Below are positions 6,407 through 9,701 of a DNA stretch of 9,701 nucleotides, piece by piece. The notes under the pieces are model-generated. The model did not search any database. It saw only the letters and a program-made list of their open reading frames with translations, and had not been told where the DNA came from. The position numbers and the translations under genes are program-made. The stretch is from contig URZG01000062.1 in assembly GCA_900552325.1 (NCBI GenBank), positions 1-9,701 of the forward strand. Direction: 5' to 3'. This DNA comes from an uncultured Porphyromonadaceae bacterium (GTDB taxonomy: Bacteria; Bacteroidota; Bacteroidia; Bacteroidales; Muribaculaceae). Position 1 is the first letter of the stretch. Every line of letters begins with the position of its first letter.

Positions 6407-6438
6407 CAAATATACAATTTTATATCGTAAACAACAAG
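6407..6438 (-). promoter_or_regulatory. Bacteroidota-type promoter of the MNT/HEPN remnant
   Basis: The minus strand carries TATATTTG (6414-6407), a full match to TAnnTTTG. It also has CTTG (6438-6435), one base off the -33 TTTG, 20 bases upstream, which is the expected spacing. Transcription would start near 6402, about 20 bases before the MNT ATG. The promoter looks functional although both genes are broken. Confidence 0.6.
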
Positions 6439-6542
6439 GACTACAGAAAAGATTTGGCGGAAGCGGGTGCAGAGAGTTGTTCGCGGCGCGAGAGGGTAAA
6501 GGGGTTACCGCGCAATGCTGTTCACCTAAGGATTGACTAACT

Positions 6543-6560
6543 TAACCGCTGACGCGGTTA
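6543..6560. other. Perfect 7-bp hairpin in the uvrA downstream spacer
   Basis: TAACCGC and GCGGTTA flank the loop TGAC. No run of T follows on either strand, so it is not a classical intrinsic terminator. It could stabilise the uvrA mRNA 3' end, or it may be chance. A near copy of one arm, GGTTACCGCG, occurs about 50 bases to the left, within 6500-6520. Confidence 0.45.
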
Positions 6561-6605
6561 CCATCCGGATAATTTGAGTCCAAACCGGCTTAAATAAAAA
6601 GCATT

Positions 6606-6630
6606 GGATTACCGGATTACCGGATTACCG
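6606..6630. repeat. Three tandem GGATTACC octamers
   Basis: The plus strand reads GGATTACC three times exactly, then G. The array ends 3 bases before the last base of the uvrA stop codon on the minus strand. It differs by one base per unit from the ATTACCGT pair beside kdsA. Confidence 0.9.
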
Positions 6631-6633
6631 CAA

Positions 6634-9483
6634 TTAGCCGGCGTGGAGCTCTTCGCGGAGGAAGGGAGCGGTGGGGGAGTCGCCGGCGGCGAGCTGCTCG
6701 GGGGTGCCGGCGGCGATGATGCGGCCGCCGTTCTTGCCGCCGTCGGGACCCATGTCCACGAGCCAGTCGGCGGCTTTGACCACGTCGAGGTTGTGCTCGA
6801 TCACAAGCACGGTGTTGCCGCGGTCCACCAGGCGGTTGAGCACTGCCAGGAGGGTCTTGATATCCTCGAAATGCAGTCCGGTAGTGGGTTCGTCAAGCAC
6901 GAAGAGGGTGCGGCCCGTGTCGCGTCGCGCCAGTTCCGTAGCCAGTTTCACGCGCTGGTTCTCGCCGCCGGAAAGGGTGGAGGAGGGCTGCCCTAGCTTA
7001 ATGTAGCCTAAGCCGATATCCTGGAGCACCTTGATTTTCTTGAGGATAGAGGGCTGGTTGGCGAAAAACTCCACGGCCTGGTTTATGGTCATGTCGAGCA
7101 CGTCGGCGATGGACTTCCCTTTGAAACGCACCTCGAGCGTCTCGCGGTTGTAGCGCTTCCCTCCGCATGCCTCGCAGGGTACGAGCACGTCGGGGAGGAA
7201 GTTCATCTCTATGGTCTTGTAGCCGTTCCCCTTGCACACCTCGCATCGTCCGCCGGCCACGTTGAACGAGAAGCGTCCGGGTTTGTATCCGCGTATTTTG
7301 GCTTCGGGCAGGGCCACGAAAAGGTTGCGGATATCGGAGAATACCCCCGTATATGTTGCCGGGTTGGAACGCGGCGAGCGGCCGAGGGGCGACTGGTCCA
7401 CGGTCACGATCTTGTCGATATTCCCGATGCCGCGGATCTCGCGGTAGGGGAGCGGTTCCTGCTGCGAGCGGTAGAATTTCTGCGAGAGGATGGGCTGGAG
7501 GGTGCCGTTGACGAGCGATGATTTTCCGGAGCCGCTGACGCCGCAGACGCAGGTCAGGGTGCCGAGCGGGAGGGTGAAATCGACGTCGCGGAGGTTGTGC
7601 CCCGTGCATCCGAGCAGCTCGAGGGTCTTGCCGTTGCCCGGGCGGCGCTCCGAAGGTACTTCGATATTGCGGCGGCCGCTGAGGTAATCGGCTGTGAGGG
7701 TGGGCTGCCCGAGCATTTCGGAGGGAGTGCCCTGGAAGACCACCTCGCCCCCCTTGCGTCCGGCTTTGGGGCCGATATCCACGATGTAGTCGGCCTGGAG
7801 CATCATATCCTTGTCGTGCTCCACGACGATGACCGAGTTGCCGGCATCGCGCAGCCGCTGCAGCGAGTCGATGAGCTTCCGGTTGTCGCGCTGGTGTAGG
7901 CCGATGGAGGGCTCGTCGAGGATATAGAGCACATTCACCAGTTCCGAACCGAGCTGGGTGGCCAGACGTATGCGCTGGCTCTCGCCGCCCGAGAGTGTGG
8001 CTGAGGCACGGTTGAGCGAGAGATAAGCCAGCCCCACGTCCACGAGGAAACGCAGGCGCGAGCGTATCTCTTTGAGGATCTCGTGCCCGATGATGCGCTG
8101 CTGCGGCTCGAGGCGCTCCTCCACGGTCTCGCTCCATTGGAGGAGGTCGCTGATGTCGAGGCGCGAGAGCTCGGCGATGTTCTTGCCGTCGACGAAGAAG
8201 TGCAGTGCCTCGCGGTTGAGGCGGTCGCCGTGGCATGCGGGGCATACCGTGCGCGAGAAGAACTGGCCGCTCCATTTCTGGGCGTCGGCCGAGGCGTCGT
8301 CCTGCTGCTGGAGCTCGATATATTTGATGAGACCTTCGTAGGAGAGGAAATAGTTGGATATTGAGTTGTTCTCCGACTTGATGTGCAGGCGCTCGGAGGT
8401 GCCGTTGAGTATGTCGTTCACGGCCTCTTCGGGGAGATCGCGGACGGGTGTTTTCAGCGTGCAGCCGTATTTCTCGCAGATAGCCGTTATCTGCCAGAAA
8501 ATCATGGAGTTCTTGTATTTGCCGAGCGGCACGATACCTCCGTCGTGGATCGAGACGGAATCGTCGGGTATGATTTTCGCGCGGTCCACGATGTTGACCT
8601 CGCCGAGCCCCTTGCACTCGGGGCATGCCCCGAGGGGTGAGTTGAACGAGAAGTTGTGGGGCGCCGGCTCGCGGTAGGAAAGACCGCTCACGGGGTCCAT
8701 CAGCGACTGGGAGTAATGGCGCGCCTCCCCGCTGTCGAGGTCGTGCACCATCATCTGGCGGCCACCCTGACGGAGTGTTTTCTCCACTGACTGCAGCAGC
8801 CGCTCGGTGTCGTGGGCATGCACTTTGAGCTTGTCGACCACCAGCTCGATGGAGTGGTTGGTGTAGCGCTCGAGTTTCATGCCGTAGGACAGCTCGCGTA
8901 TCTCGCCGTCGACACGCACATGGAGGTAGCCCTTCTTTATCAACTGCTCGAAGAGTTCCTTGTAATGCCCCTTGCGGTTGTGCACGAGCGGCGCGAGGAG
9001 GTAGACGCGTCGGCCGTCGTACTGTTCGCGTATGAGGTCCACGATCTTCTCGGCGGTGTACTTCACCATCGGCTCTCCCGATATGTAGCTGCGTGCCTGC
9101 CCTATGCGTGCGAAGAGCAGGCGCAGGAAGTCGTAGACCTCCGGGGTGGTGCCTATGGTGCTTCGGGGGTTGCGGTTGATCGTCTTCTGCTCGATGGCGA
9201 TGACGGGTGAAAGCCCCTCCACCTTGTCGACATCGGGGCGCTCCATCGAGCCGAGCACGTTGCGCGCGTAGGAGGAGAAAGTCTCTATGTAGCGGCGCTG
9301 CCCCTCGGCATAGATGGTGTCGAAGGCCAGCGAGGATTTCCCCGAACCGGAGAGCCCGGTGATCACCGCGAGGGTGCCGCGGGGGATATCCACATCAATA
9401 TTCCTGAGGTTATGCACCCTTGCGCCTATCACGCTGAGGGTGGCGCCGGAGCGCTCCGGCGCATCGTGTCGTATATCAGTCAT
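6634..9483 (-). CDS. uvrA: UvrABC excinuclease subunit A
   Basis: UvrA is the DNA-damage sensor of nucleotide excision repair: a dimeric ABC ATPase in the cytosol that finds bulky lesions and loads UvrB. The 949 residues contain both ATPase halves in full. The first has Walker A GLSGSGKSS (43-51), signature LSGGESQ (498-504) and ILDEP (521-525). The second has Walker A GVSGSGKSS (648-656), signature LSGGENQ (838-844) and LDEP (862-865). The C-terminal zinc module has Cys747, 750, 770 and 773. CPACHG (414-419) is also present. The first zinc module keeps only its second pair (Cys287, Cys290); where a first Cys pair would be, the sequence reads HYSQSLMDPVSGLSY (256-270), without Cys. It starts 17 bp after the stop of the upstream gene, so it probably shares its transcript. 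Confidence 0.98.
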   Translation of the reverse strand: MTDIRHDAPERSGATLSVIGARVHNLRNIDVDIPRGTLAVITGLSGSGKSSLAFDTIYAEGQRRYIETFSSYARNVLGSMERPDVDKVEGLSPVIAIEQKTINRNPRSTIGTTPEVYDFLRLLFARIGQARSYISGEPMVKYTAEKIVDLIREQYDGRRVYLLAPLVHNRKGHYKELFEQLIKKGYLHVRVDGEIRELSYGMKLERYTNHSIELVVDKLKVHAHDTERLLQSVEKTLRQGGRQMMVHDLDSGEARHYSQSLMDPVSGLSYREPAPHNFSFNSPLGACPECKGLGEVNIVDRAKIIPDDSVSIHDGGIVPLGKYKNSMIFWQITAICEKYGCTLKTPVRDLPEEAVNDILNGTSERLHIKSENNSISNYFLSYEGLIKYIELQQQDDASADAQKWSGQFFSRTVCPACHGDRLNREALHFFVDGKNIAELSRLDISDLLQWSETVEERLEPQQRIIGHEILKEIRSRLRFLVDVGLAYLSLNRASATLSGGESQRIRLATQLGSELVNVLYILDEPSIGLHQRDNRKLIDSLQRLRDAGNSVIVVEHDKDMMLQADYIVDIGPKAGRKGGEVVFQGTPSEMLGQPTLTADYLSGRRNIEVPSERRPGNGKTLELLGCTGHNLRDVDFTLPLGTLTCVCGVSGSGKSSLVNGTLQPILSQKFYRSQQEPLPYREIRGIGNIDKIVTVDQSPLGRSPRSNPATYTGVFSDIRNLFVALPEAKIRGYKPGRFSFNVAGGRCEVCKGNGYKTIEMNFLPDVLVPCEACGGKRYNRETLEVRFKGKSIADVLDMTINQAVEFFANQPSILKKIKVLQDIGLGYIKLGQPSSTLSGGENQRVKLATELARRDTGRTLFVLDEPTTGLHFEDIKTLLAVLNRLVDRGNTVLVIEHNLDVVKAADWLVDMGPDGGKNGGRIIAAGTPEQLAAGDSPTAPFLREELHAG

Positions 9484-9500
9484 TATCCTGTAAGAACGTC

Positions 9501-9701
9501 TTATTCACTTGGGGCAGGCTCAGTGGCTGTGCCCTGACGCCCGGAGTATCCCACGATATTTATGTCACCGGAAAGCTTGTACTTTTTCCCGTCGGCACCT
9601 TCTGCCTTGATGACGTAATAATAAGCGCCCGGCGGCACGGTCTTGCCTCCGTAACGTCCGTCCCATCCCTGCGACGGGTCGGTGAGGTGTGCCATCTCCT
9701 G
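9501..9701 (-). CDS. Type IX secretion sorting domain (gliding-motility C-terminal type), C-terminal end of a larger protein
   Basis: The frame is open to the edge of the window (it reads Q-E before the Met at 9693-9695), so the protein continues beyond and this Met is not a start. The 66 visible residues contain GWDGRYGGKTVPPGAYYYVI, then KAEGADGKKYKLSGDINIVG. This is the pattern of the CHU_C/type B sorting domain that directs Bacteroidota proteins through the type IX secretion system to the cell surface or outside. A 16-residue polar tail (from GYSGRQG to PAPSE) follows the last predicted strand, where many such domains stop after a few residues. The rest of the protein is not visible, so its function is unknown. 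It lies 17 bp upstream of uvrA. Confidence 0.85.
   Translation of the reverse strand, partial: QEMAHLTDPSQGWDGRYGGKTVPPGAYYYVIKAEGADGKKYKLSGDINIVGYSGRQGTATEPAPSE

Larger units (their letters stand above)
6381..6633. other. 253-bp spacer between uvrA and the MNT/HEPN remnant
   Basis: I see no gene here. The part nearest the MNT gene (about 6381-6440) is AT-rich and holds its promoter. The middle has short GC-rich patches and one perfect small hairpin (6543-6560). The end beside uvrA carries the triple octamer repeat. No T-tailed terminator hairpin for uvrA was found. Confidence 0.6.

Noticed and set aside
6606..6630. CRISPR-like array
   Set aside because: The octamers are contiguous, with no spacers and only three units.
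6584..6633. Intrinsic terminator for uvrA
   Set aside because: The minus strand has a short T run (GCTTTTTATTT) but no stable hairpin directly before it.
6998..8626. A 542-codon open frame on the same strand as uvrA
   Set aside because: It lies wholly inside uvrA in another frame, is rich in Arg, Pro and Ala with no recognisable domain, and is the usual shadow of a GC-rich gene.

Overview
The window most likely comes from the chromosome of a member of the Bacteroidota (Bacteroidales). The pointers are a C-terminal type IX secretion (gliding-motility type) sorting domain, a Gram-negative KDO synthase, start regions without strong Shine-Dalgarno sequences, and TAnnTTTG-type promoter boxes. Core genes are GC-rich (one 60-base sample of uvrA counts about 67% GC), which would suit a Muribaculaceae-like gut lineage. 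That family-level guess is inference.

Layout from left to right. (1) The 3' end of a plus-strand mgtC/sapB-family membrane gene converges, 4 bases apart, on a minus-strand housekeeping operon. (2) That operon reads rsmE (16S rRNA m3U1498 methyltransferase), kdsA (KDO-8-phosphate synthase), then a secreted TPR-repeat protein; the last two are only 2 bases apart. (3) At 3630-4337, between nupG and rsmE, lies an AT-rich 708-bp cassette. It is a lone GxxExxY-family gene framed by 80-bp inverted repeats that match at 76 of 80 positions without gaps, and weaker symmetry continues 16 bp further inward. It looks like a non-autonomous mobile or amplified unit and is the most unusual structure here. 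(4) nupG, a nucleoside:proton symporter, follows. (5) At 5818-6380 is a decayed MNT/HEPN toxin-antitoxin pair, also AT-rich. The nucleotidyltransferase is frameshifted inside its catalytic loop and HEPN has lost its central part; neither is annotatable as an intact ORF. (6) After a 253-bp spacer with a small hairpin and a tandem octamer come uvrA and, 17 bp upstream of it, the 3' end of a gene for a type-IX-secreted protein.

Every gene except mgtC is on the minus strand. The core genes serve the envelope (kdsA, TPR protein, T9SS cargo), ribosome modification (rsmE), nucleoside uptake (nupG) and DNA repair (uvrA). The two AT-rich islands, one on each side of nupG, are the accessory part: one looks intact and possibly mobile, the other is dead or dying.
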